Below are positions 24,264 to 37,537 of a stretch of 64,000 bases of DNA, piece after piece. Location: NCBI GenBank assembly GCA_027886175.1, contig JAJNNQ010000016.1, positions 2,583,501 to 2,647,500 of the forward strand, read 5' to 3'. Position numbers and translations under genes: made by a program. Position 1 is the stretch's first letter. Every line of letters begins with the position of its first letter. Origin of the DNA: Phylloscopus collybita. Taxonomy: Eukaryota; Chordata; Aves; Passeriformes; Phylloscopidae. The notes under the pieces are model-generated. The model saw only the letters and a program-made list of their open reading frames with translations. It made no database searches and had not been told where the DNA came from.

Positions 24264-24800
24264 TGAGAATGCCTGAAACTTCCCCAACAAGGGATAGAAT
24301 ATCCCCCTGGAGAAATTCCAAAATAGAAAATTATTCAGTATTCAACCGACAACTTTTATGTTCTTAAGGGTTGAGACTCTGGCAAGCAGAAGTGTTGGTT
24401 AAGTATATTATCAGGTCTACCCTATGCTCCGCTAGATTTTCTATTAAAATTACTTTTTTTTGATCAGTAAACATTTTAATAATTTTTAATTTACTGCTGC
24501 TCCCTGTAGCTGGAAACTTTCGTTTCACTAAAGTGATTCTTTCTCCCTTCTGAGGTTGCTCTAACACTTGCAGACAGTTGTCACATCCCCCTACTTAAAA
24601 ATTACTTGATGCATCCGTAGCTCTTTTAATCTCTTTGTAAGTCAGTCTCTCTGGGTTGTTGTTGTCATTGAGGGAATGAGTTCCCCAGAGCTGAATGAAG
24701 TATTTATTGCAGGTGTGGTCATCACAGAGCTCAGGGGTATCACCTTTCTGCCTTGTGTGTTGTTTCATTCCATGTTGCACGGACCCTTTCTGCTACCACA
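24264..24800 (-). mobile_element. Possible ERV 3' end: internal relic plus LTR
   Basis: On the minus strand, a purine run GTAGGGGGA (about 24594-24586) resembles a polypurine tract. It is immediately followed by TGTGACAACTG from 24585, which has the form of a U3 start. Sequence upstream (24595-24800) carries the AATAAATAC motif shared with about 20500. The far LTR edge near 24264 is a guess, and no target duplication could be matched. The layout suggests the 3' end of a degraded provirus, but the family was not recognised. Confidence 0.22.
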
Positions 24801-24853
24801 TCCTGCATTTTTTTTTTGACACCTACTACAAAAAACGAACAGAAACAAACCAC

Positions 24854-24854
<1 letters not shown>

Positions 24855-24899
<45 letters not shown>
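24855..24899. repeat. poly(A) tract, 45 bp, with A/C-rich flanks
   Basis: Uninterrupted A run flanked on both sides by AAAC/CCAAA-type low complexity (about 24836-24930), much like the tract at 22565-22693. Confidence 0.95.
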
Positions 24900-24900
<1 letters not shown>

Positions 24901-24930
24901 AAACCAAAAAACCACCCACAAATAAAACCC

Positions 24931-27900
24931 AACCAGGCCAAATTCAAGCTTTTCAGTTAACAGATTTTGATAACCTTTCTCAAAGATGCAGAAGTGGCTG
25001 AGTCCATGCCTGTGGTTTGCTGCCAGGAGGGCTGGAATCACCACAGCAGCTCTGACCTTTCAGCTTTCTGCTGATGGTGTGCATGATCTCACACAAGTCT
25101 TTGGGCTACTCCAGCCCCATGTCTGTGTTAATGGATAGTATCTCTGTAGTGGCTGCATTGGGTAAGGCTGTGAGGGTTGGTTCAAGTTTGTGCTTGATCT
25201 GGAAAGTACAAGGAAGTGGCCATGTAAAATATTTGGGCAAATGGCTGCAGAAAACCACATTACATGACCTGTAGGCTTATGCTGTCCAGGCTTGTGGAAG
25301 TTGAGGAGGGCCATCAATAAAAATCCTGTTTCTGTATGATGATTTATTTGCTAAAAGAAGAGGGAAACTAAATCAAATGAAAATGATGAACTTTATATTG
25401 AGTGTAACCTCTGCAAAGTTCACCAGAGACCCGCTGAGAATATGGTTTTAACATGTCCAAGTTTCCTTTGTTGTTCTACCCAGCTGTTAATTTTTAGTTT
25501 TGAGAGGCCAGCACAAGCAAGAATACATTTGGCTGACAGTCTTGGAGGAGGAAGTAAGCCTGTCTTTTATTTAGGCATGTTTATATCAGCACAAAATGAA
25601 TGCAATATCATAAAACTGTAGCAGAGCTAGGAGCGGGGCATGGAGAGAATAAAATACTATTTTTACATATGCTGTGAACTCATGTAAATTAAGACACATC
25701 ACAAATAATTCTTCTGAACCCAGGCTGGTAAATCCCCTCACTGGCACAGCACGTGGATTTACCAGGTTAAAGAAACCCCTGCCTCTGCTGCATGAAGCAG
25801 ATGCAGCTGGAGGCAGACTTCCCACTCTGCCCATCATTTTTAAGACACAAATCTGGTGAAGGTTGATGCTTATTTGTGAGGAGCAAGTCTTTATTAGTGA
25901 TACACACCTGGTGAGGGGGTCTGAGTATGGTGACACACCTGAAATCCAGGCTCACTCCTGGGCAATCTTCTTAACCAGGTCCAGAACTATTTATGAGAGC
26001 TGAGGAATCTGCAGTGATGGTCCCTGAGCTGTGCAAAGCCATGCAGGATTGACAGTTTTAGTAAGCTAAGCTGATGTTTGGAAGTGAATACTCTGAGAGG
26101 TGGCTGGGGATAAGCTGTTGAAAAAAAAACCAAAAATCTTTCTTAGTGATAGTTGAATTTTCCACTGCATTGTAGAGTTTGGTGTTTGGAAGGTTACAAA
26201 ACCACTTGTTGTGGAAGTTACTGACCAGGTGAGAGCTTCTCTGCAGACTGGAGCCCTGGGTGAGGACTGAAAAGGTTCATGAAATATTTAGAAATTGTAA
26301 GGGGAGGGTTTGAAAAGGTGCATGAGCTCTTGGGGTAGGAGGGAAGGGGTTTTGCATGACTTTTTCACGCCTGCATCACACTAAAACAAAACAAATGGAA
26401 GTGCAGCCTCAGTACTGAATCCACTTAAGGGAAATGGGGGAAGGAAACATTTCTGTTGGTTCCCATTTTAGATCCATTACCAAAAGAAGCTCTGCTGTAG
26501 GGCTGTAGTTCAGTGCAGGAAGCATTTCTATGGAATTTTGGCATTAGGTGGACTTCCTAAGAACGGCTACTGTCCAGAAGATATTCCAGCTAAAACCTTC
26601 TGAGAGCAGTTTGAAATGTTGGCACTATTTCATCTGAAGTCTGATCCAGGGGAGGAACAGAGGAGGCTCAGATTTGGATCTGAATGGCCCCTCTCTGCAC
26701 TGTCCAACTCGCACACAAAATGTTCAAACAGGAGAACACCCCAACCAAGCAACCCCCCAGATGACCCCTTATAAAAAGCAGGAGAGGGGAAAAAAAAGGT
26801 TGCACAGAACTTGTGTTTGACTAGACCAAAGGCATTTTGAACCACAGGCAGGAGCAGAGGACAGCATCTCCTCAGCAGTGAGAGGGGAGATTGTGGCAGG
26901 GGAGCAGGGCACAGAAACAAAGCACAGCCTCTGTCTTGGATGGCTTTGAGCAGCCTTAGCAGAAACTCTTTTCTGCCACAGCTAATTCACTTATTACTGA
27001 ATGACTTATCATCTGCATGTGGAGCTTGCCCAGATTTTTTTGGTTGGGTTGAGCCCTGTGAGCAGATGCAGGAATATTCAGCAAGATGCCTTGTTGGTTT
27101 TTTTTGGTTTTTTTTTTTTTTTTTTTTTTTTTTCTGGGTTCTTGCTGAAGACACACAAGTAGCACTGAGGCTGAAACTGGCAGGTAGTAGTCAAAAATAG
27201 ATTAAATAATAGAGGAGATAGACTGGAAAAAAAAATATGTTGGCATCTAATCCAGTTCATTCCATTGGCCCAAAGCAGAGTTTACTCTTCAAAGTGTTTT
27301 TTTGAGTGGTGGTATTTTGTTCTGGAAGTGTCCCATGCAGAGCTTTGCAGTTTGCCTCACTTGACCTGTAACAGTGCTTAATTATCTTTGCCTTTACACA
27401 GTTTTCCCAGGGGTCTGAATTGGTAGGGAAATTGCTGGTGTCAAGGGACCAAACTCCATCTCTCTTGCTCCATTTTTAGCACATTACATCTCCTCCTGCC
27501 CTCGGGGGATGTGAAGGGTTTATCATTCTCTAAAATATGTGTGAGAATTACTGGCTTTTAGGCTTGGCAAGCCTGACCCTTCCAAATTCTCCATGGACAC
27601 CATGTTTCCTAGAGCTCTGGAAACTTTCATTGCTCTTTTGCAGTTGTTCCCCTGTTTCCTGAAGCAATGTATACCTGCAGATATATTCAGGGTTCCAACC
27701 AGGACTCAAGAGGGAAGGAGTGCTGTTTGTAGCTGCTGTGTTTCCAAACATCTGACACGAGTGTGATTTGCCACCAGCCCTGGATTATAGTTTTTTGACT
27801 TCTGTTATTTTTTTATCTATCAATTACTGCCTCAGTAAAACATTAGCTGGCGTTTGTGAAAGCAATTACCAAACCACTTGCACGTTTTTTGGAGAGATTT

Positions 27901-30900
27901 AACTGAGGATACTCGAAGCTGAAAATGGCCTGATCTGGCCATGGTCTGGCTGCTTGTCCATTCACTTGCAATTCTGAACTTTCATGGGTTTTTTTTAAAA
28001 GCTGTTAAGAGCAAAATTTGTGTCAGTGAACATTGTCAGTGATCTCCCTGATGTGATCAGCCACATTCTGACTTTGGGATAAAAAACCAGAGCACACTGA
28101 AATAGAGAGGCAAGCCCTAGAGCAGTGAGGGGAATGAAAATGCCTGCATGAAATGCCTCAGTGAGGTTCTTGCAAGTGCTTAGAAAAGCAATTATAGAGG
28201 AACACTTTGGGAGAGCAGGATGTGTCTGGAGCCAAGTTTCTTCAACACCTATGGGTGTGCTTCACATTAGGTTTTAGTATCTGCTTTTAGGCATCTTGAG
28301 AAAGAAGAGGTAAATGCCATGACAGGAGAGCAAACATGTTTTGTTGAAGGGAGAGTGAGTTCTGTGGAAGATGGCATGTTATGAAAATGGAAGCCACCTC
28401 CTTCCATGTGAGAGGGACAGCTGAAAGCAAGGTGCTTGCTGCTCTAATCCTCCCCTGCTACACCACAGCTTAAAGAGTTTGGAGTCCTGGAAGGAAATTT
28501 CCCATAGCAATGGAAGAATCATCCTGCTCTCCTCCAGCCTGGCTTCCCAGTCCTAAATGGTTGTTAATGAAGAGAACAGGTGTTATAAATCCCCTAAAGT
28601 AAGCTGAGAACACCTACAGGTTGGTGTAGCAAAGAGATTGTCAGTTCCTAGTGGCCCATGGCCAGGGTTTGAGCTGAATTCAGAGTAGCAGATTTAGAGG
28701 GAAGGGTTTTTCACTGCCCTTTAATGCTACTGAGCTGTTCATTCAGTTCAGCTTTTTCCACTGAGAGGGGGAATAAAAAAAAGTGCCTGTCAGTGGAGCT
28801 ATGCAATCCAGAAAACAGCTTTGGAAATACAAGGCCGAGGAAATATTAAATTGGGCTCGTTACTGTCATGAAGCATGATGCTAAAAATTCACAATGTATC
28901 TGTTACTCTAGTGAAGCAGAGGAAGAGCTCTCATCCCCTGAAGAATATAAAGGTTGGGTTTTTTTTTTTAATGTTATTTGCCCAGGTGTGGGTGTGAGGG
29001 ATGGGGCCAGGTATCAGTGGTGTAAATCCATGGGTTCAGTGTGGGCAAAGCTGAATCAGGCCAAGATTCCCAGGAGAGACTTCCTGAAGGGCTGAGCTTT
29101 ACTGTCTTGGTGACTTCCCAGCCTCAGCACTCACCTTCAGAAATATCCAAGCTCACCTCTCAGGGTGGTAAGTGATGCACTGATGTGGATTTTCACATTT
29201 TTTGCTAGGAAAAGGAAACACCTGCTGCTCCAAACCTTCCCATGCACTGCGTGGATGAGGGCAAATGTTTTTAAACTCACCACCTTGCCTTCCTTTTGAG
29301 ACTGCTGGAAGTTGTCTGTCTGAACCCAGGAATATTCTGTGCATGATGCTGTGGTGGATATGTAGACCTGTAGCTGGCTGCTGGTTATTGTTAATCAAGT
29401 TCTGTTTGTGTGTTTGCAAAATGGTGATTGAAGTCCATGGAAACATGGAATAGACTTTCAGGTGTGTTTTGAGCCAGGATCTGAATTACAGTAAACATAT
29501 TGATAAAGGTAGATATTTGTTTTCCTCTTCACAGTGAAACAGAAGTGTAAACACTGAGCATTTACCTAGTAATGTAATATCTTATTTTTGTAGATTTGTG
29601 GGAAAAAGAAACCTAGTGTTTTCCTTTTCCCTCCCCACCCTTTCCTCTGGGGCATTGTTAGAGTCTCTCTGATCCGCAGAGATCTGATCCAAACCTAGGG
29701 AACTGAAACATTTTTTTTCTCTGGTTAAAAAAAATAAAATAAATAAAACCCCTGGGTTTGGTTATTTCCCCAAGGCTCAGGAATGTCAGTGATGTCACTT
29801 TTCTTTCCTCAGAGCTGCCTTCAAGAGTTCATCTCTGTTACAAAGGCCATAATGGATAGTCAAGAAACATTTAAATAAAACTGTGGCAGCTGAAGCTTCC
29901 ATCTCATCAGGAGGTCATGGTTCAGTGACAAATTGTCCAGGAGGGCTCATAGCTGGTTATCCTTAAAATTACAGGTGGACTAGTGCTCTTTCAAGAGAAG
30001 AGGGTGTGAATGGAGGGAATCAACTGCTCACAGTTGTCATGTTGCATGAAAGCCACTTCCATCTCTGCCCTGGAACCTCTGTAAACACCCACTGAAGCCT
30101 TGTGTGGCATCAGTGGTGTATTTCTCCTGTTTCCATTGTGTGACATATACCTGCTCTTGAAATCTGGTTTGGATGACCAAAACACCTATGCAAAAATGGA
30201 AAAAGGGAGAATATTTCTGCACACCTTATGAGTGATAACCTTGAGTATTACTGTCCCTGTTTGGTAACTTAACTGTCTTGAGGTTCCTGGGGCTGTCTGT
30301 TAGATCAGTGATGGTAGAAGGGGTTCCCTTCATCCTGCTGGCAGTGGTGTCAGTGTTGTGCTGCTGCTAGGAAAACCAAGGTGAGCTCTTCAACGAGATT
30401 TAGGCAAGGCTGACGTTAGGCTGGAGTGTGGTGGCTCCTGTAGATGTGCCAGAGGATTTCCCTGCCCCTAAATACCAACACAGCAAAAGCTCAAGGACGT
30501 GGCCAGTCTGAAAACCTCCACAGTGGTGAGCACTTGGCAAACAGCTGGATTGGATCTTTGGGGATTGAAGGTGTCCTCTCACTGTTCTGTAGCTTTCCCA
30601 CCTCTGGTGTGGGAGGTAGCAAAGATGTGAATTCCCTGGGATTTGATCCCCTAACGTGTCCCTGTGGGAGGCAGCATGAAGCAGATTTCAGCACGTTGTG
30701 TTGCTGAGCTCTGAGCTTGGGGTGCTGGCGTGGTTCACCCTGAAGTTTGTCTCAGGCAGCCTTTTGGTTTGTCTCTTGGATCCTGCATATTTCCTGGCTG
30801 GGTTCACAGAGCTTTCTGTAAACCATGGAGTTCTAGAGAGAAATTGATGGGTTTGAAAGAATAACCAGCTTCAGAGGGCAAATGGCACTGTCTCTGATTA

Positions 30901-31118
30901 CTGTATGAAAGGAAGTTTGGGTTTACCACTAGTTGCAGATAAAAATTAATATTTGCGAAGGAGACACGTATGATTTATTTATAAGTGTTTTCTGTTCCCA
31001 TAATGAAATTTCCTTTGGGTTTAAGTACAGTCATTTGGAGGGAAAAGCAGAGGCCTGTGGCTCATTAGTTTCTGGTGGTTGTCAGAAGCCATTAATCAAT
31101 TGCCCCTTTTACCAACAT
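24931..31118. other. Non-coding stretch, no gene recognised
   Basis: Over 6 kb with no recognisable exon, RNA gene or mobile element. A T26 run lies at 27108-27133. Open frames are about 116 codons or less with no known motif. This is the longest featureless part of the window. Confidence 0.55.
27108..27133. repeat. poly(T) tract, 26 bp
   Basis: An uninterrupted T run, preceded by shorter T runs separated by GG. Confidence 0.9.
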
Positions 31119-31198
31119 AGGTCCTAATTCAGCAAAGCATTTAGGCACATGCTTAACTATAAGCATGTGTTCCAGAGCACTTTGCTAAATCAGGGCTT
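31119..31198. mobile_element. Fold-back relic resembling an old amniote DNA transposon
   Basis: Left arm (31120-31155) contains AATTCAGCAAAGCATTTAG and ACATGCTTA. The right arm (31161-31198) contains AAGCATGTG and CTTTGCTAAATCAGGGC, its imperfect reverse complement. The motif set (GATTCAGCAAAGC, then CACATGCTTAA, mirrored) matches, from memory, a palindromic repeat common in turtle, crocodile and bird genomes. The arms differ at several positions, consistent with great age. The formal family name is not known to me. Confidence 0.55.
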
Positions 31199-34100
31199 TA
31201 ATGTGATTCAAGCTTGCTGCATTTTTTTTTTCCCCAAGTCTTAAGGTTACCCTGAAATGACAGGAGTCACTAATGCATCAGCTGAAGTGTCGTGTACCTT
31301 CCTCACCTGTCTTTCTAAAAACTCATATGCAGGGAGAGGGGGAAAATGGGTCAATTTTTCCCCTCATCCATTTCAAATCCCACCTCAAATGGAGGCTACT
31401 GTCCTGCATAGTAGGGCTTGTGAAACAGCAGCATGCCAGGAGCAAGGGGAGTGAAATGTGGGGAAAGCAGCTTCCACTTGATGGTTTTGTTCTCTCTGTT
31501 TTTGCTAAAGCCTGCTTGGTGATGAGGAGGAAGGAGGGAGGCAGCAGATCTGTGTTTTCTTACAGCCAGATGAACCCTGGTTTGCAGGATCTGATGAGTT
31601 CAGGTAGAGTAGGCATGCATCTTGATCTTCAGAGCAGATAAATTCAGGTTCCCCTGGCTCTGTAATTCTCCCAAGTGTTTCTGCTGCTCTTGTAAAAATT
31701 GCAGTTTGACTCTCAGCAGGGACCAAAGGTCAGGACTGAGAGTTGTGTTCTCAGTCCAAGTCTCGTCCCCTTTGGCACCTGGAAAGGGATGCAGTGCAAC
31801 CACAGCTATCCTGCAGAGAAATTCCCTGGAAGGAGCAGCACCTCAAGTGGCATAATGCCAGCATGGCTGCCCCCTCCCACCATGTCCACTCTTCCCATTT
31901 TTATTCCAGTAAGAGAATCAAAGGCACCTGGGTTTTTTCTTTACATTCATTGGTGTATAATTCATAATTTAGTGGAGAGATGATTGAGAGCTCTCAGAAA
32001 TTACAGCAGTTGCTAGACCAATATGATTTTTTATGGTTCAGCAGGAAGTTGAATGTCTTGAGAGTAAAGGTAACCAACCCTATAACCCCTTTAGGAATTG
32101 TTTGGCATAGGGGAGAGAGAATACAGCCTTCAGGCAATTTCCCCCCATCCTGTGAAAGCCAAAGTGACATCCATGTGTCACACAGAGTCTTGATTGGTTG
32201 CAGGCTTTGCAGTAGGGATGCTGCCTGTCGAGTCAGCCAGAAGCACTTTCTGATAAATACAGGTTTCCTTGGGATTTTCTCCTCTCAAATCTCCCTGTCA
32301 TTCAGACTTGTTTTGCTTGTGGAGCCTGACATCATCTCAGCCCGAGGTTGTATGAGGCAAGGAGGATGACTTCATTGCCTCACGTTTCCATTTTCTTCCC
32401 TTTCTGCATTTGCCAGCAGCAGGAGCACAGGGTGGGATGGTGCACATAAACCTCTGCTGGGTTCCTTGCACAGATGGAAATGACAATTTTGGCTTTCAGG
32501 CTGAAGCAAGGCCTGTGCTGCTCCTAAAGGACCTTGACTCCTGCAGCATGCAGTCAAGTAGATGAGTGTGGAAAAATTTGTGTGCTTCCTTTGACTTTCT
32601 ATTGGTGTTCTTTCTATCCCAGGGAGAAGAAAGCAAAACACTTTCTATTTTCTGTATTAATAGTTTTATACCTCACTTAGGGGGGAGCTTAAGCACTGTT
32701 TGTGTTGAAAAGCATTCCAGGGCCTCAAAGACTCAAAATCTGATCAGATGGCAATCAAAGGGCAGTAGGGGAAGAGGCAGCATTGAGGTAACCCCCTGTC
32801 CCCAATCTCACCCCAAAACCACGTGACAGAGTTGGGCAGAGAAGTCTTATCTTGAGTCCTGGGTCACAACTTTCTCCTTCACAGGCTTTTACTGATAATT
32901 GTGGCAGTGGCTTTCTCCCCAGCATGCTTTATCTCTGGAACCCTGAAAAAAATTGTCACCCTTGCCAGTTGGGGAATCTTTGTGATAAAGATTGTTTTGC
33001 CACTCTAGAATGAGTTACCAAGGCAGGTAAAACCATGGCACACTTTTTTTTTCCTTTTAAAGTTTGCAGCGTGCCCTTTTGAATGATCTTGGTTTCAGAA
33101 AGTTAAAGCAGCACTTAAAAATGTTTTAAGATAGCTCTCTCTTTTTCTTCATGCTTTGATCATGCAGTTATTTAGAATTCCTCTGTGCTAAACTGTCCTT
33201 AGAAATGCTGAGCAAATAAAGGTGATCCTGGAAAGTGTGAATCCTTAACCATCCATAGAGCACACTTGACAACAGCTTGAATAATTCTTGAATAATTAAA
33301 TAAAATAAACAGATTTTGAATAATTAAATAAAATAAAATCCTTGTAGTTTAAGAAAGGAAAAGGAGGAAAAGGGAAAGGGATGGTCAGGCAGCTAAAGGA
33401 GAACTGGTGGGATGTGTGTGATTAATAGAGTTTTAACTTTGCTGTCTGTGATGACACTATGCAGTGATGAAGTGGATGTATTCTGTGATGGATTTTCTTC
33501 TGCTTTAAAGCAGTGGAGCCCTAAAAATGACTAATGAACCTCCTTTCAAGGTTCATATCTATGACCTAATTCATCTGTGCAGGAATCTTCCTCTTAAATG
33601 CTGCATTAAAGTTGAGGGCTGCTCATCCAGAGAGCATTAGAGGCCAAAGCAGAGGCCCTGGACAAGTTCCAGCACTAATAGCTGCATTCCAGGGAAAACA
33701 GGAATCAGATGTACAGTGCACATGACAGTCTAATTGGCAGATGCTATTTACCATATGCTAATTGCAAGTTGTGTTATAGGTTATGATGCTGATTAGGGCA
33801 GCAATTAGAGCAGTTCCTTGTAAGATGCTGAGTTTTTAAGGATAATTGTTCCAGTTGATGCATTTTTACCAGTGTACCATTGAAGCTTATTCTTTAGAGC
33901 AAAACCTTATTAATGTATAATAAGTACATTGATGTAATTATTAATTATTAATTAATATTTATAATAATTAATTAATGTGTAATAATTCATAACCTTGGCA
34001 GGGCTAGTTTCTCCAGCAAAGTTGCTGCCTGAGGAAGTGTCTTGTACTTTATTTAGACTGTGAAAGGTAGTATGGTGTGTATGTTTGCACACTGCTTTTG

Positions 34101-35332
34101 TGCCACATCTGTTGCAGGATGTATCAGTATATAAATGTGTATATAAAAGTCTATTTGATGTAACCATCTGTAGGCCTAAATAAGGTTTTTTTTTCTCTGG
34201 AGTTATTGGAAGTGAATATGATAATACATGGAGCACCAGACCCCCAGTGGGGATGCTGGTGTAGAAATGAAATTCAGCTTCTGTCTTGTGGACAAATTAT
34301 ATTCTGGAGGCTGGAAATCAGTCCTGTGAAAAGCTTCATGCTGCATTGTCTGCGTGCTGTTTGCTATTTCATAGTAGAGGAAAGAGCAGAGGAAAACTGT
34401 TGCAAGAACCAGATGCAGAAGGTGTTCTCATCCTTCAGAGCAGCTGAACAGGCACAGTCCCGTAGATCCTCTCTGGGACAGCGTGAGCCCAGGATTTCTG
34501 CCTCTGCAGAGACCAGCTGCACAGCCAGGGCAGTTTGTGTTGTTGAGACTGAGCAGCTCCTCAGCTGAATCTGGTGGTAACTGAGCTGGCTACCTTCACC
34601 TGGGAGATCTAAAGGCATCCCAGAGGAAACAGAGCTAATTATCTGGTTGCCCTAAGGATCCTGGTGTGGAGGTGGGAGAAGGTGCATTCCAAGAAGTCTG
34701 CCATGAATCCTGTAGCCCTATTCTCAAAAACTTACTGAAACCCCCATTGGAACAAGTCAAGCTTGTGACCACGAGAGCACTTGCAGCCACCCTTCCCTCC
34801 TGCCATGGGGCTGAGTTTCCCCTCTGCATTTAAGATTGAGAAAAGCTGATTTTCTGTCATTGTTCTACAGTCAAAGTGCAGTCACCCAGCACCATGTCAT
34901 TATAACAAGTTTTTAAGCTGTACAAGCAGATGTGAGGGGGAAAAAAAAGCTCATTTTTCTCTCCTTAAAAAAGTACTTTGCACAATCCTAGTGAACAATG
35001 TGCATTGCTTTGAGAGACTAGTTTATATCCATTCTCTCCAAGTGGAAGGAGCTGCAAACAGAGGAAATCACCATGTTGGAGGAGAGGCTACTTTGATTTA
35101 TGTCATCTTCAAAGTGTTCGGACTTCCAGTCGCACTCTGAGCCCTCAAACTGAAATAACTTTGTCTACCCAGGGATTTGTCAGGGCTTAGCTGCATCTGT
35201 TCAGAATTGTACTTCTCACTGAAGCAGTGCAGCTTGTTCTTCCTAGAAGAGGCTGTTTGTGTCTTGGCCAAGGGCTGCAGTTGTAAAGGCAAGATTGAAC
35301 TGGTGAAGTGGTACGTGTGAGGTTTTTGGTTT
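31199..35332. other. Non-coding stretch, no gene recognised
   Basis: No gene recognised. AT-rich tandem and palindromic patches lie at 33283-33345 and 33918-33990. Between them, about 33715-33870 is rich in ATTA/TAAT cores and could be a regulatory element. Open frames stay at or below about 130 codons. Confidence 0.5.
33283..33345 (+). repeat. Two-copy AT-rich tandem duplication
   Basis: TTGAATAATTAAATAAAATAA occurs twice in succession, separated by CAGATTT, and is preceded by a partial copy (TTGAATAATTC). Confidence 0.75.
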
Positions 35333-35627
35333 GTTTTTATTTATTTTATTCTTTAATTTTATTTTTTTATTAGTTGTTGTTTTTATTTTATTTTATTTTA
35401 TTTTTTAATTTTTTTTTTTATTCGTTGCTGTTTTTGTTTTATTTTATTTTTTAATTTTATTTTTATTAGTTGTGGTTTTTATTTTATTTTTTATTTTTAT
35501 TTTTATTTTTATTTTTATTTTTATTTTTTATTTTTTATTTTATTTTTTAATTTAATTTTATATTTTATATTTAATTTTATATTTTATTTTATTTTATTTT
35601 ATTATTATTTCTTTTATTTTCTTTTTT
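35333..35627. repeat. Long T/A-rich array of (TTTTA)/(TTTTTA) units
   Basis: About 295 bp composed almost entirely of T with A every four to six bases. Three interruptions (TTAGTTGTTG, TTCGTTGCTG, TTAGTTGTGG) spaced about 60-70 bp apart show that a longer unit was duplicated before the short units expanded again. Confidence 0.9.
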
Positions 35628-37235
35628 CCCCCCTTTTTCTGCTCTAGCAATGGAGTTTACATTGATGGTGTGATCCATCACAGCTTGGCTGTGGACATGT
35701 CACCAAGGAGGTGGTGTGCAGGGTACCAAAGAGAGCAAACCAGCCCATCACTGCTGTGTACAACCAGGCAGCCTTTGTATTGAGGCAGCAGGTGTTTAAA
35801 AATGGAGACAAACCCCTCAGCAGAGGAATCTGGGAGTGGAACACTTTTTATGAGGTTTTGTCCTAAGAATAGAAGAGCTTGGTTTGCACTTTGCTGGTCT
35901 GCTTGTGAGTCTGAGGCCGTGGGCACTTCATGGAGGAAGGAGAAGTAGTTTAGAAAGGCTTGAGGTTGATCAGAGTGCAGATTGTACCTACCCCACACCA
36001 CTTCTGAATGCCCCCAGGGAATGTTTTCCTCTTTGAAAGCATGAGGAAAGCAATGAATAGATGCCCTTTTTACATCCTGATTTCAGGAGCCCTTGTGACT
36101 GTCACACAAGTAGAAATTTGTTCTAGGCAGTCAGATTTCTCACAAATGTCTGAAATTCTGTTAGATCAATCTTGAAGATCTGTGCTCTTTAGGGGCTGAG
36201 AAATCCCTGTGTCTGCATTAACTCCATGGAGATTTTCATGTGTTATCCTCAGAGATGTTTGGTCAAGCACAGGTGACCCTGTTGCAATTCTGAAGGGACA
36301 CCAGAGAAATTGCTGCTGTTCTGTAGGCTTGGAACAAGACAATACTTGGGACTTGTCTGAACCTTCCTCTGTTTTCCACTTCCTCCTCTTCCCTCCATTA
36401 TTCTAAATGACTTACATGTCATTTATGGTTGTGGAAAGAGGCCCTTCAGTCTGTGTAAGATGTGTGCTTTGGTTCTGGCTCAAGCAAGGAAGCTGACAGC
36501 AATGGAATTGCTATTTCTGGAGAAGGCAGCAGTTTATCATCTTCTGCCACATTTGTCACTGCCCTCTCTCTGTTTTTCAGAGCATACCACTGAAAGAATT
36601 TGACAGAAACCAGTTTTGTGTTTCTAGGAAATGAATAATTTGTTTCTTTCAGAAAAAGTGGCCTTCTTTTTTTTTTTTTTTTTTTTTTTCTCCTGTAAAG
36701 AAAAACCAAATAATAATAATAAAAAAGCTGTTTCACTGCTTGACACACTGGGAGGCCCCCATGTAAGGTCTTCATTCACAGAATTCATATCTGTGGCTGT
36801 AGAAGTTATTTTCCTTTTTTTATAATGAGCCTCTTGTAAAATGAGAACAGAAATGACCCCTTCCTTCACAGGTTTGTTGTGAGAGAGAAAACTTTGAATC
36901 ACTCATTGTTGCAGTGGAAATCCTGTGCATGCCACAGACAGAAACAAAAACTTCAGTGTGGCTGAACGTTGACCGAAAGTGAGGAGGAACATATTTGTGC
37001 TTGTGTGTTGCAAGAAACCAGAGAGGTTTAGCCAGGTGAAGAGATAATGAAGTATCACCTGAAGCCTTCTCTGTGTGGAGTTCCAGCTGCTTTCCTCATG
37101 CTGGAATGCAGCTCTCTTCATTTCCCACAAATATGCAGAGGGCAGAGCCATGGCTGGGGCTGGGGATTTACTGCTGGAAGGATCACTGAAACTCCTGTCC
37201 AGTTGGAAAATTCAAAGCAGCCAAGCATTGACTGC
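35628..37235. other. Non-coding stretch, no gene recognised
   Basis: No gene recognised. A T23 run lies at 36667-36689 with a short AAT microsatellite after it. Open frames are about 110 codons or less. Confidence 0.5.
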
Positions 37236-37537
37236 AAGTCATCCTATTTCTGCCCAGTTACAAAATCCCACCCAGAGCCATGAAGAAGAAGGTGAAAAAG
37301 GACTCAGCCTCTGCCCTAAAACCTCCACCTTGCTTTATGTATATTACTGTATTCTAAACCCTTAAACTCTAAGTTTTGCACCCTGTGCTGTCACACACTT
37401 CTATTCAAACCACACACCCACAATCCCAGTGCTGTCACTCAATTTTGGGAGCCTTCTGCACAGCCTCAGGTCAAATGCAGTGTTTGCTTGGGGGTCAGTG
37501 TCTGTCAGCACAGAAAGCTTGAAATTCTCAGTGCCCA
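37236..37537 (-). mobile_element. Truncated LTR, same family as 8903-9450
   Basis: From about 37250 to 37537 this tracks the right-hand part of the 8.9-kb LTR almost base for base with scattered substitutions. Shared blocks include CCATGAAGAAGAAGGTGAAA, CTAAAACCTCCACCTTGCTT and CAATTTTGGGAGCCTTCT. The minus-strand 5' end (TGGGCACTGAGAATTTC) is intact. The other end is lost: similarity fades near 37236, so roughly half of the 548-bp LTR remains. Truncation rules out a target-duplication test. Confidence 0.8.
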
